A DNA stretch of 63,408 nucleotides from Prosthecochloris sp. (GTDB lineage Bacteria > Bacteroidota > Chlorobiia > Chlorobiales > Chlorobiaceae), in NCBI GenBank assembly GCA_015482705.2, contig JADMLA020000043.1:1-63408 (forward strand). The letters are read 5' to 3'. The position numbers and the translations under genes are program-made. Within the stretch, counting starts at the first letter, position 1; every line of letters starts with the position of its first letter. Below are positions 9,177 to 17,648 of this stretch, piece after piece. The notes beneath the pieces are model-generated. The model saw only the letters and a list, made by a program, of their open reading frames with translations. It searched no databases and was not told the origin of the DNA.

Positions 9177-9470
9177 TCAGAGCCAGCTGTTTACCTGATG
9201 ATCTTCAACAAGATCGACAAACCCGTCATAACCGATCCGTTCCACTCCTTCGACCACTGCAGAAATTCCCCGGGCTGCAAGATCAGGCTGCAGCACGTAG
9301 ACGGGATTGGTTTTCAGGGTACTTTCAAGCAGGTCGGAAAATCTATTTCCTCCTTGAACGGCATAGACACCGTCTTCGATAAAAAGTAAAGGATCTCCAG
9401 GCTGGAGAAATCTGATGCAAGTCTCCATTGCGTTGTTTTCGAAGGGAGACCTGTTGATGGTGTGTAACAT
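9177..9470 (-). CDS. dsrH: DsrH: sulfur-relay protein subunit (TusB-like)
   Basis: A 97-residue protein of the DsrH/TusB family: N-terminal MLHTINRSPFENN, Cys18, a DPLLFIEDGVYAV segment and a C-terminal DFVDLVE-like stretch (here DGFVDLVEDHQVNSWL). DsrEFH forms a heterohexamer that carries persulfide sulfur toward DsrC. It lies between dsrF and dsrT with short gaps, in standard order. Confidence is high from length, motif and context. Confidence 0.92.
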   Translation of the reverse strand: MLHTINRSPFENNAMETCIRFLQPGDPLLFIEDGVYAVQGGNRFSDLLESTLKTNPVYVLQPDLAARGISAVVEGVERIGYDGFVDLVEDHQVNSWL

Positions 9471-9506
9471 ACTTTAGTAAATTTTTTGCTGCTTCAACAT
9501 TACGGC

Positions 9507-9872
9507 TCAATGCGGAACGATAACATCCTGTTCGTTCATAAGCCTTCCTATTTCCCCGGATGTCAGAACCTCGACATCGACGAGGAGATCCTCCTCAGTC
9601 AATCCGCGTTCCTCGAGCGATTCCTCATCGACATAGAGCTTTTCAACGTCATATCCGTCAAGTGCCATGAATGTTTTGGCAAAGCCTTTTATTCCTATTC
9701 CTTCGGTATCCTGATCTTTCTTCAATGCATAGATACCATCACCGATGAACGCAACGGAAAGATCCTGCTCATAGGCTGCCATTATCAGGATCATTTCCAG
9801 CCCCTCATAGGTATAAATCGAACCGTGAGGCGCACGGCGCATCACGTGCATAATCTTTTTAACATCTTCCAT
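9507..9872 (-). CDS. dsrF: DsrF: sulfur-relay protein subunit (TusC-like)
   Basis: A 121-residue DsrE-fold protein matching DsrF/TusC: IMHVMRRAPHGSIYTYEGLEMIL at the start (Arg-Ala-Pro-His-Gly region), then VAFIGDGIYAL and a C-terminal EIGRLMNEQDVIV. No cysteine is present, consistent with DsrF as a structural partner rather than the persulfide carrier. It lies between dsrE and dsrH. The ribosome site is weak, so translation may depend on coupling with dsrE. Confidence 0.92.
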   Translation of the reverse strand: MEDVKKIMHVMRRAPHGSIYTYEGLEMILIMAAYEQDLSVAFIGDGIYALKKDQDTEGIGIKGFAKTFMALDGYDVEKLYVDEESLEERGLTEEDLLVDVEVLTSGEIGRLMNEQDVIVPH

Positions 9873-9892
9873 TTTTATAGAGAATACAGTGT

Positions 9893-10252
9893 TTAGTCTC
9901 CAAAAGTTACCAGTCTGTCATTGCGGATGGCGATGTCGGTCAACGTTCCGAGACCGGTGATCTCCGCACCATCTATAATGACATCGTCATTGATTCCTCT
10001 GCGCTTGGACGCTGCGATACATGCCAGCACTTCGACACCGTGCTCTTTACCGAGCTCATTCCAGCGTCTCGCAATATCCCTGTCGTCCTGTGGGGGATCC
10101 ATATGTTTTGTCACATTTGTCACACCATCGTTATAGAGAAAAACGGCATCAACCTTGTGCCCTTTTTTGATAGCTGCTTCAGCAAACTTGTAAGCGGTAT
10201 CCGAAGCCTGATGGTTATAAGGCCCCTCCTTTAGCAAAATCCCTATATTCAC
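9893..10252 (-). CDS. dsrE: DsrE: sulfur-relay protein subunit with active Cys78 (TusD-like)
   Basis: A 119-residue DsrE/TusD protein. The cysteine in VEVLACIAASKRRG falls at residue 78, the position of the persulfide-bearing Cys in characterised DsrE proteins. DsrE accepts sulfane sulfur (probably via TusA) and passes it to DsrC. This DsrC-side function marks sulfur-oxidising rather than sulfate-reducing Dsr systems. N-terminal MNIGILLKEGPYNHQ and HMDPPQDDRDI are also typical. It is the first of the E-F-H trio. Confidence 0.94.
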   Translation of the reverse strand: MNIGILLKEGPYNHQASDTAYKFAEAAIKKGHKVDAVFLYNDGVTNVTKHMDPPQDDRDIARRWNELGKEHGVEVLACIAASKRRGINDDVIIDGAEITGLGTLTDIAIRNDRLVTFGD

Positions 10253-10298
10253 CGTAGATACTATTGATTAAGGTTATTAAAATAGCTTGGCACCGAGT

Positions 10299-10670
10299 TC
10301 AAGTACACGCCGCCGCTTTATTTTTAAACATCTCGTAGAGAGACTTCCAGGCTGTGGTATAGTTCTCGTAAGGCCTCTCTATATAAGAGGAGAGATAGAG
10401 CGCCTTTTCTGCAGCATCGACATCACCGATTTTCAACGCTTCGGCCGCCTTTTCGCCTGAATCAGCAGCATCATTGCCCATAAGGTGCACCTGATGCCAG
10501 TAATTTACCGCTTCCTCACGGTAGATAAACGAGACCGGAAGAGCCTCTGCTTGTTTCAGAGAAACGATCTCAGCATTTTTTGGACCGAATTGCATCTTCC
10601 AGCCGTTTTCAGCCCACGTTCTGGAGAGTTCGATCGCTTCTTCCACCCGAGGGATCATATCTTCAAACAT
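10299..10670 (-). CDS. dsrU: DsrU: conserved dsr-cluster protein of unknown function
   Basis: A 123-residue mostly helical soluble protein without membrane segments. It has no motif I can assign. The C-terminus is Lys/Ala-rich with a single Cys two residues from the end. A strong GGAGGT ribosome site precedes its ATG and lies inside the end of the 44-codon ORF upstream. Position between dsrL and dsrE corresponds to dsrU in Chlorobiaceae. Function is unknown; helical repeats suggest a protein-protein role. The name is by position only. Confidence 0.7.
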   Translation of the reverse strand: MFEDMIPRVEEAIELSRTWAENGWKMQFGPKNAEIVSLKQAEALPVSFIYREEAVNYWHQVHLMGNDAADSGEKAAEALKIGDVDAAEKALYLSSYIERPYENYTTAWKSLYEMFKNKAAACT

Positions 10671-10676
10671 AAAACT

Positions 10677-10811
10677 CTATACCTCCATTTTTAAGGGCAC
10701 CTCTATTGTATTTTTCAGCGCTTCATTTGCATCAGTGACCCCGATATACCGGGAGATTCCGTTCACCTTGCTTTTGAACCGCTCATGACAACAAATCGAG
10801 ATGTCCGTCAT
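10677..10811 (-). CDS. Small ORF (44 aa) between dsrL and dsrU, unknown
   Basis: A complete ATG-to-TAG reading frame of 44 codons: MTDISICCHERFKSKVNG, then a middle ending in ALKNTIEVPLKMEV. It starts 4 bases after the dsrL TAA, with GAGGGG (the last dsrL codons) about 9 bases ahead of the ATG. It stops 7 bases before dsrU, so the dsrU ribosome site lies inside its last codons. The fit between neighbours argues for a real translated gene. A Cys-Cys-His cluster near the N-terminus could bind metal or sulfur. No homologue is known to me. Confidence 0.55.
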   Translation of the reverse strand: MTDISICCHERFKSKVNGISRYIGVTDANEALKNTIEVPLKMEV

Positions 10812-10815
10812 TTCT

Positions 10816-12558
10816 TTAAAGCCCCTCGGCACCACCCATCTGTATATACCCGCAAGGGCAGATCAGATGACAGAGGTGGCAACCCTCACACTCTGCATAT
10901 TTGGTATACATCACCTCACCGACGGGATTATCCTTAAAACGCTTAATCGTTTCATGCGGACAGAAGGAAACGCATTGTTTACAGTCGAAACAAAGCCCGC
11001 AACTCATACAACGCTTTGCCTCCTGAATGAACTGTTCTTCGGTAATCCCCTGATCGACTTCAGTCTCGAGGCCATCCTTGACGCGAACGTCAGGAGGGAG
11101 GTGCTTCCTTTCACTCCTCTCTGCACCCTCGTAATACTCGAGATTCATATCGGAGGTTTTGATGACTCTTCGATCCTCAACCGGCGGGAACTCTCCGGTG
11201 AATTTGGCATGGATGCATTCAGCAGCCCTTCTTCCATCACCTATGGCACCGCAAACCAGACCGAGGTTCACCGCATCACCCCCGGCAAATACGCCGTCTT
11301 CGAGTGACCAGTCTTTATTAGGCTTCAGCCAGTCCCTGCCACTGATGTAACGCTCGGCATCCAGCCATTCAGGTTCCTGGCTAATGGACGGGATGAGCGT
11401 GGAACAAGGTACTTCGAACTCCGAACCTTCGATCGGCACCGGTCTTCTTCGACCACTCTTGTCAGGCTCACCAAGTTCCATTCGCTGACACTTTACAGCG
11501 ACAGCACGGCCATTTTCGGTCACAATGCCGATTGGAGCGGTCAGAAACTGAATATCGACCTTCTCTTCAAGCGCCTCCTCGATTTCAGGATCGATTGCAG
11601 GCATTTCGTCACGTGTACGGCGATAAAGAATCGTCACCTTTCCGGCACCGAGTCTCAACGATACACGAGCTGCATCGATAGCGGTATCACCCCCACCGAT
11701 CACAACAACCTGATCACCGACATCGATTTTTTCGTCTGAATGAACTCGGTTGAGAAACTCCGCACCTGTGTAGACATTCTCAGCATCTTCACCATCGAGA
11801 CCAAGCCGAATGCCTTTATGGGCACCGATTGCAAGGTAAACCGCATCGTACCTTGTCCTGATTTCATCAAGACTTATATCCTTGCCAATGACCGTGTTAC
11901 ACCTGATTTCAACCCCCATTCGCTCAATAGCCCCCACTTCGGCATCAATAATGTGACGGGGCAGCCTGTAAGGGGGAATTCCGTATCGAAGCATTCCTCC
12001 TGTTTCCTTGAACGCTTCGAAAACAGTGACATTATAACCGCGACGGGCAAGCTGAAACGCACAGCTCAAACCTGCAGGACCTGAACCGACAACGGCGATT
12101 CGCTCGGGCCTCACTTCATCGGTCAGTTTCTCATGTTCGAAACCGTGCTCTATGGCATAGTCACCTATCCAGCGCTCGAAGGCGTTGATACTTACCGAAC
12201 CATCCTTTTCATCACGGTTGCAGCCGCCTTCACATGGGTTTGGGCATACGCGGCCGCATACTGCCGGCAACGGCTGCGTTTTACTTACCTCTTGCCAAAC
12301 CTTCCGGTACACCTCTTCCTTCTTCAGCTTTTTGGTTTCTATCTGCTGTGCCGTCGTAAGCCACGTGCGGATATCGTTTCCCGCCGGGCACGCATCGTTA
12401 CAGGGTGGCCGCCACTCGACATATATCGGACATTTGTGACTGGCATCACCGAAAGCAACGACTTTATCCGCCCCAGATTGCTCCTTATACGGTGGGTACT
12501 CGTAATTGAGAGCGAAATCAAGGACCGGGTTGGACTCTTTAGGATCAAGTTGACTCAT
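10816..12558 (-). CDS. dsrL: DsrL: NAD(P)H-linked iron-sulfur flavoprotein partner of DsrAB
   Basis: A 580-residue protein built like the small subunit of glutamate synthase. An N-terminal Fe-S region (CNDACPAGNDIRTWL, then CGRVCPNPCEGGC) is followed by an FAD Rossmann motif (VVGSGPAGLSCAFQLA near residue 154) and an NAD(P)H Rossmann motif (VVIGGGDTAIDAARVSLRLGA near residue 286). A C-terminal ferredoxin domain carries two 4Fe-4S motifs (CMSCGLCFDCKQCVSFCP and CEGCHLCHLICPCG). It transfers electrons from DsrAB sulfide oxidation to NAD(P)+. A strong AAGGAG site precedes the ATG. It lies 20 bases after dsrB. Confidence 0.93.
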   Translation of the reverse strand: MSQLDPKESNPVLDFALNYEYPPYKEQSGADKVVAFGDASHKCPIYVEWRPPCNDACPAGNDIRTWLTTAQQIETKKLKKEEVYRKVWQEVSKTQPLPAVCGRVCPNPCEGGCNRDEKDGSVSINAFERWIGDYAIEHGFEHEKLTDEVRPERIAVVGSGPAGLSCAFQLARRGYNVTVFEAFKETGGMLRYGIPPYRLPRHIIDAEVGAIERMGVEIRCNTVIGKDISLDEIRTRYDAVYLAIGAHKGIRLGLDGEDAENVYTGAEFLNRVHSDEKIDVGDQVVVIGGGDTAIDAARVSLRLGAGKVTILYRRTRDEMPAIDPEIEEALEEKVDIQFLTAPIGIVTENGRAVAVKCQRMELGEPDKSGRRRPVPIEGSEFEVPCSTLIPSISQEPEWLDAERYISGRDWLKPNKDWSLEDGVFAGGDAVNLGLVCGAIGDGRRAAECIHAKFTGEFPPVEDRRVIKTSDMNLEYYEGAERSERKHLPPDVRVKDGLETEVDQGITEEQFIQEAKRCMSCGLCFDCKQCVSFCPHETIKRFKDNPVGEVMYTKYAECEGCHLCHLICPCGYIQMGGAEGL

Positions 12559-12578
12559 GTTCTACTCCTTGCCTTTTA

Positions 12579-13658
12579 TCAGAACCGTACGTGAGCGGAC
12601 TGATTGAATGTTGTTCTCGCATGTCTGTAGTTATCGATCATATCCTCATCAAAGGTGAGACCGGTCTCTTCGAAGAACTGTTTCCAACCGATTCTTTCAA
12701 CCCATTCACCAAGTCTTTCCCATGGCCGTCCACCCTTACGATAGGCGTCGAGAATCTGTTTGACAACAACACTCACCTCAGGCCAGCGGGGTGGATTGTT
12801 CGGTAAACCATGAGCAACAAGGCTCATCAGAGCCGGCTTCGATCTGGCGTTACTGTTTTTACCGGCAACCCAGACGGCAAATTTCGAATATTCGGGGTGA
12901 TTGATTTCCATGGACGGACAGGCCCCGAAACAGGCGCCGCAGTACATACATTTTTCCTCATCGATCACCAGCGACTTTTTGCCATTGACAACCGTAGGAC
13001 GGATTGCAGCAACAGGACAACGGGCGACAACTTTCGGAAGCTCACAAATTTCGCTTAGATTTTCATGGTTGATCCGGGGAGGACGGGTATGTTTCACGAT
13101 AATCGCGATATCACCCTGGCCACCGCAGTTCAGCTCACAGCACTGGGTAACGATCTTGACCTTATTCGGGAAATCCATGCCTCTGAAACCGTCGATAAGT
13201 TCATCCATCAGGGCTTTGACGACACCCGATGCATCAGTTGCGGGAATGTCACAATGCAACCAACCCTGTGTATGGGCAATCGGAGAAATCGTCTTGCCGG
13301 TACCGCCGACCGGAATTCCCCTGCTTTCGAGCTCATCGATAAGCGGCTGGACTTTCTCCTCATCCGGAGTCAGAAATTCCACATTGTTTCGAGTGGTGAA
13401 CCTCAGGTATCCATCGGCATAGGTATCGGCCACATCGCAAAGCCCCCTTATGAAGTCGACCGAATCCTGACGGGGCGTTCCTCCTCGCACCGTATAGAGT
13501 ACATCACCACTCTCGGCAACGTGCTTCAACACCCCGGGCCGGGGATACTCATGATATACCCATTTTCCGTAGTTTCTTTTCACAACCGGGTGCAAGCCCT
13601 CCTTATACGGATAAGGACCCGACTCGATGGTTTTCCATGTTCTTTCAGGACTGCTCAT
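12579..13658 (-). CDS. dsrB: DsrB: dissimilatory sulfite reductase beta subunit
   Basis: A 359-residue protein. The nitrite/sulfite-reductase half contains the siroheme/4Fe-4S cysteines in a TQCCELNCGGQGDIA segment. A ferredoxin insertion follows (CPVAAI, then CMYCGACFGACPSMEI). With DsrA it forms the reverse-acting siroheme enzyme that oxidises DsrC-bound sulfane sulfur to sulfite. I chose the ATG at MSSPERTWKTIESGPYPY because GAGGGGAATTACAAT precedes it; a longer reading adds 27 non-conserved residues from intergenic sequence. The gap to dsrA is 49 bases. Confidence 0.95.
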   Translation of the reverse strand: MSSPERTWKTIESGPYPYKEGLHPVVKRNYGKWVYHEYPRPGVLKHVAESGDVLYTVRGGTPRQDSVDFIRGLCDVADTYADGYLRFTTRNNVEFLTPDEEKVQPLIDELESRGIPVGGTGKTISPIAHTQGWLHCDIPATDASGVVKALMDELIDGFRGMDFPNKVKIVTQCCELNCGGQGDIAIIVKHTRPPRINHENLSEICELPKVVARCPVAAIRPTVVNGKKSLVIDEEKCMYCGACFGACPSMEINHPEYSKFAVWVAGKNSNARSKPALMSLVAHGLPNNPPRWPEVSVVVKQILDAYRKGGRPWERLGEWVERIGWKQFFEETGLTFDEDMIDNYRHARTTFNQSAHVRF

Positions 13659-13707
13659 ATTGTAATTCCCCTCAAATTGTTTTATCCCAACGGGAAAATT
13701 GTTAATC

Positions 13708-14934
13708 CTAATATTTCGTCTTGAAGTACGGATTGTCACGCGGTTTCGTCACCATGTCGATACTCGGTTCCAACCCGACACCGTCGAGGAATTGCTTCAT
13801 CCCGACGCGTTCGATTGTTTCACCAAGCCGCTCGTGGTCGAGACCATTATCATCCCACCAGTCGATAATCTCATCGGCCAGATCGATAAACTCCTCGATA
13901 TCCTCTTCACTCTCCATCTTTTTGAACGGAACAATCATGGATCCTGCATTGAAACCAACTTTGAGCGTACTCTTTCCACCCATCAGAAGAGCCACACCAC
14001 GCTCCTTACCAGGAGAAAGCGCTTTCGGCATCACATTCAGACAATGCATGCAATGAACACAATTGCCGTTGTCTATCTCGATTCCACCATCTTTGAGAGA
14101 AATAGCTCTTGTGGGACAGAGGTTGACAACTTCATTGACCAGCTTTTCCATCCCATTCTTCTCGACCCATGCGTCCACCTCATCGGCATCCATCTGAATC
14201 GAATCCTTCCACATACCGATTACAGCTATGTCGGAGCGCATAATCGAATTCGTACAGTCGTTGGGACAACCTGAAAACTTCAGTTTGAATTTATAATTCC
14301 ATTCTGGGCGATGGACCGCACCAACAAAATGCTTCATGACCTTCTCGTGCATCTCGAGCGTATCGTAACAAGCCTGCTCACAGCGGGCAGGACCGGCACA
14401 GGAAACCCCGGTACGCATTCCGGCTCCGGCACCGCCGAGATCCCAACCATTCTGATTGAGCTCGTCAAAACACTCCTGAACCTTGTCAGCCTCGATACCT
14501 TGCAGCATGATATCTCCGGTTTGCCCATGCAAGGCTATCAGGCCTGTCCCGTGCTTTTCCCAGATATCGCACAGTTCTCTCAACGTATCCGTTTTGTAAT
14601 GCAATCCCGGGGGAGCCTGGATACGCATTGTATGAAACTCCGATGCTTCCGGCAGCTTATCCCTTATCATCGAATACCGCGTAATAATACCCGCTCCATA
14701 CCCTTTAACGGTAACGAGCCCGCCTTTCCAGTATCCCATCCTGGTCTGATAGGAATATTCCAGCTGATCCATTACGCCACGCAGCATCGGTTTTTTTGTC
14801 CTTTCGGCAAGCTCCTTGAGGCCGGTCACAAAACTTGGCCAGGGACCGCTTTCAAGTTCGTCAAGCATCGGTGTTGGGTTCAAAAACCTCCCATTACCCG
14901 ACCCGTTCGAGCCGGCACCTTTAGCATCACTCAT
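13708..14934 (-). CDS. dsrA: DsrA: dissimilatory sulfite reductase alpha subunit
   Basis: A 408-residue protein with the siroheme-[4Fe-4S] cysteine pairs Cys179/Cys185 (SCAGPARCEQAC) and Cys223/Cys227 (SGCPNDCTNS), and an inserted ferredoxin domain with Cys273, 292, 295 and 298. It is the catalytic subunit of reverse-type dissimilatory sulfite reductase, cytoplasmic, in the final oxidation of stored sulfur to sulfite. The start MSDAKGAGSNGSG is set by a near-perfect AAGGAGGATC site. The Gly/Ser-rich N-terminus of about 20 residues is probably disordered. dsrC lies 54 bases upstream. Confidence 0.96.
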   Translation of the reverse strand: MSDAKGAGSNGSGNGRFLNPTPMLDELESGPWPSFVTGLKELAERTKKPMLRGVMDQLEYSYQTRMGYWKGGLVTVKGYGAGIITRYSMIRDKLPEASEFHTMRIQAPPGLHYKTDTLRELCDIWEKHGTGLIALHGQTGDIMLQGIEADKVQECFDELNQNGWDLGGAGAGMRTGVSCAGPARCEQACYDTLEMHEKVMKHFVGAVHRPEWNYKFKLKFSGCPNDCTNSIMRSDIAVIGMWKDSIQMDADEVDAWVEKNGMEKLVNEVVNLCPTRAISLKDGGIEIDNGNCVHCMHCLNVMPKALSPGKERGVALLMGGKSTLKVGFNAGSMIVPFKKMESEEDIEEFIDLADEIIDWWDDNGLDHERLGETIERVGMKQFLDGVGLEPSIDMVTKPRDNPYFKTKY

Positions 14935-14988
14935 AATGATCCTCCTTTGATTCACAAAAAATTGGAAGGAAAACAGACATTCTGTCCC

Positions 14989-15324
14989 TTAAACACAACC
15001 AGTCGGTTTCGGCAACCCCGCTATTTTACATGCCTGCAGAGCCGGCCCGCTCGGGAAAAGACCATAAAGAAATTCCGAAGCGGCTTTTTTATCCAAACCC
15101 CGCTCTTTGGCAATAGCCTTTGTAAGCACCTTAACCGCAGGAGCTATCTGATAATCATCGTAATAATCCCTCAGAAAATTGACCACGCTCCAGTGCTCCT
15201 CTTCCATATCGATATCCTCGGCCGCTGCAAGCTTATCCGCCACATCCTTCGACCAATCCTCAAGATTCACAAGATAGCCGTCATCATCAGTCTCGATAGC
15301 CAAACCGTTTACCTCAATTCCCAT
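14989..15324 (-). CDS. dsrC: DsrC: sulfur-carrier substrate protein
   Basis: A 111-residue DsrC/TusE protein. The flexible C-terminal arm ends in CKIAGLPKPTGCV with both redox cysteines, Cys99 and Cys110, ten residues apart as required for trisulfide formation. It is the physiological sulfur carrier of DsrAB and the substrate of DsrMK. A clear AAGGAG site precedes the ATG. The 215 bases upstream are AT-rich, so dsrC may have its own promoter besides read-through from dsrN. Confidence 0.96.
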   Translation of the reverse strand: MGIEVNGLAIETDDDGYLVNLEDWSKDVADKLAAAEDIDMEEEHWSVVNFLRDYYDDYQIAPAVKVLTKAIAKERGLDKKAASEFLYGLFPSGPALQACKIAGLPKPTGCV

Positions 15325-15403
15325 AATTCAACTCCTTTATTCATTTGAATTAGTGATAGCAAAAGAAAAATAACACAAAAATACATCTCAAATACATCAA
15401 AAG

Positions 15404-15432
15404 CAATAATTACTGCACAAAAACCCCGTCAA
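15404..15432 (-). promoter_or_regulatory. Possible promoter upstream of dsrC
   Basis: On the minus strand TTGACG is followed after 17 bases by TTATTG, within the AT-rich 215-base gap between dsrN and dsrC. The -35 box is good and the -10 is poor, so this is a candidate only. It would let the highly needed dsrC and dsrAB be transcribed apart from dsrN. Confidence 0.25.
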
Positions 15433-15539
15433 CAACAAAAAAAATTTCACCGAAAAACTATATAAGCATATAATCATAAATACTCACTCTTTTTTCATTC
15501 GATTATTTTTTGCATGTAGTCTTCGTAAACAACGAATTA

Positions 15540-16940
15540 TCAAACAGCACACCTTCCATGTACCTTGTATTTGTATTCAGAAGCCAAAGAGACAAATTTT
15601 CTCGCCCAACCAGGGTTCGCGATGGCATGAAGGTGCGCAAAGGAAGCGAATAGATTAGCCGTCAACGCACCATCACGCTTTCCCGTCACTCCGAATCCCC
15701 TTTGCACTTCGAATTGATATGCAATCATTTCACCCGAACCGAACGGCTTCGAATAATGAAACTCATGAGCCTTTATCCTTTCTCCTTTTGTGAACCAGGG
15801 GCTGTCGCAAACACTCTTCATGTCGAGATACCCGTGTCCAACGGGTTTGCGCTGAAACCTCATTTCAAAAGGAAGAACATCTGCAAGAGGATACGTTCTA
15901 CCCTCATAACGAGCCGCACGGCATAGATAGATCAACCCACCACATTCAGCATAGAGAGGGGTATCGGATCGAACAGCTGCCTTTACGTCTCTTAAAAGAC
16001 TCTGATTACCACTGAGTTCATGGAGAAAAGATTCCGGAAAACCACCCCCGAGATAGAGACCGTCCACATCAGGCAGTGAAGCATCTTCCAAGGCATTGAT
16101 AAAGACCAGCTCGGCGCCGTTCTCCTCCAAAGCCTCGAGATTTTCGGGATAGTAAAAACAGAATGCGGGGTCCCTGAAGACGCCTATCGATACGGACGCC
16201 ATAGCTTTTTTCTCGGCATTCACACATGATGTTTTCAGCGGCGAAGCCTGTGAAAAAAGAGACCGTATAGCCTGCAAATCACAACAACCGGCAATTTTCT
16301 CGCCAGCATTTCGGATAATGGTTTTCGCATCGGAAGTTTCACCAACCGTCGTCAGCCCCAGCTGCCTTTCTGTAATAGCCAGAGCACTGTCTTTCGGGAT
16401 CGCTCCCAAAACCGGTATCCCACAGAACCGCTCGATAGCACTTCTTTGCTTTTCTTCCTGACGTACCCCTTGTAACCGGTTGAGAATGACACCCTCTATG
16501 CGAACTTTGGGAGGCATGGATTGCATTCCCTTGACAACTGCAGCCGCACCACGATTCATTTTTTGGCTGTCGATAACCAGTAAAACCGGAGTTTCGAGCA
16601 GTTCCGCCAATCCTGCACTGCTATCAGCCCCATCAACGTCCATGCCGTCATGAAGGCCATGGTTGCCTTCTATCAGCGAAAAACTCTTTTCATCACTGTT
16701 GCTGATAAACGAGTGAAGGCAGTTTCCGGCTCCCATCAAAAAAGGATCGAGATTTCGGCACTGGCTTCCCGTAACCAGCCTGTGCCACATCGGATCGATG
16801 TAGTCAGGGCCTTTTTTGAAACTGTTCACGCTGAGACCATCTTGTACGAGATTGTACATGACACCGAGGCTTACCAGCGTTTTGCCCGAGCTTTTATGGG
16901 GGGCTGATATCATCAACCGAGGTATACTCACTGCTTTCAC
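15540..16940 (-). CDS. dsrN: DsrN: cobyrinic acid a,c-diamide synthase-like amidase
   Basis: A 466-residue CobB/CbiA family protein. The N-terminal ATPase domain has SAPHKSSGKTLVSLG (P-loop) and KKGPDYIDPMWH. The C-terminal glutamine amidotransferase domain has the nucleophile in YAECGGLIYLC. In dsr clusters it is proposed to amidate siroheme to siro(heme)-amide for DsrAB. The start is a GTG with a weak site; a second GTG three codons in is possible. It is the first dsr gene in transcription order, with the TusA gene 159 bases upstream. Confidence 0.92.
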   Translation of the reverse strand: MKAVSIPRLMISAPHKSSGKTLVSLGVMYNLVQDGLSVNSFKKGPDYIDPMWHRLVTGSQCRNLDPFLMGAGNCLHSFISNSDEKSFSLIEGNHGLHDGMDVDGADSSAGLAELLETPVLLVIDSQKMNRGAAAVVKGMQSMPPKVRIEGVILNRLQGVRQEEKQRSAIERFCGIPVLGAIPKDSALAITERQLGLTTVGETSDAKTIIRNAGEKIAGCCDLQAIRSLFSQASPLKTSCVNAEKKAMASVSIGVFRDPAFCFYYPENLEALEENGAELVFINALEDASLPDVDGLYLGGGFPESFLHELSGNQSLLRDVKAAVRSDTPLYAECGGLIYLCRAARYEGRTYPLADVLPFEMRFQRKPVGHGYLDMKSVCDSPWFTKGERIKAHEFHYSKPFGSGEMIAYQFEVQRGFGVTGKRDGALTANLFASFAHLHAIANPGWARKFVSLASEYKYKVHGRCAV

Positions 16941-17099
16941 GGCAACTCATTTCATAAACTCAGTAAAAAGGCTGAGCCACATTATTTCAACTCTGCCAAA
17001 AAACAACAAACGCCTCACTTGCAATGTACGCGCAGGCACCTGCCCAACGGTATATTGCAGACTCTACGATCAGAGGATATCCATCACTCTGACGTCGAA

Positions 17100-17336
17100 C
17101 TATTTTTTCTTGATATAAAAAGTATGGATGTCACCTTCTTCGACGTGCTCGATCACTTCGTTTCCTGTTCGCTTGGACCATGAAGCCATATCGTTAACGG
17201 AGCCGGCATCGGTTGCCATCATTTTCAAAACATCACCGCTTTGCATGCTATCCACGGCTTTCTTGGTTTTAAGAATCGGCAAAGGACAATTCATTCCCTT
17301 GCAATCAAGCTCCATACTGGTTGCGATTTCACTCAT
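17100..17336 (-). CDS. tusA: TusA-family sulfurtransferase
   Basis: A 78-residue TusA/SirA protein with the signature CPLPILKTKKAV; the persulfide cysteine is Cys17. TusA hands sulfane sulfur from rhodaneses to DsrEFH in sulfur oxidisers. The ATG is preceded by GAAGGAGAAGCC. Its place just upstream of dsrN, with a rhodanese gene further up, supports a rhodanese-TusA-DsrE-DsrC relay encoded within 10 kb. Confidence 0.93.
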   Translation of the reverse strand: MSEIATSMELDCKGMNCPLPILKTKKAVDSMQSGDVLKMMATDAGSVNDMASWSKRTGNEVIEHVEEGDIHTFYIKKK

Positions 17337-17648
17337 GGCTTCTCCTTCTTGAAAATTACGTAACTACCGAAATTTATTTCCCGACTATGCGAATATCAAG
17401 ACTCAGGAATTCGAAGAACGGGGGATTTTATAAAACATAAAGCTACATAATTACATAACTATAGTCAAGAAAAAACAACGATATCGCTCAAAAAACACAC
17501 TATTTTTCACTACGGCAGTCTCGGCGATGTTGGAGTAATTTCAGGGAATCCGATTCCAGAACAGCAAGCCGGAGCTTACCGCTTTGAAGCCATGCCAAAT
17601 GAAGAAGAAAAAAGGAGGGGATGTAGTAACTTGTCCTGGTATAGGCTG
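17337..17648. other. Intergenic region between tusA and the YeiH-type gene
   Basis: 312 bases with no credible gene. The half nearer tusA is very AT-rich with homopolymer A runs, as expected of a promoter region for tusA and possibly the dsr cluster. No terminator hairpin with a T-run was found after the YeiH-type gene. Confidence 0.5.
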
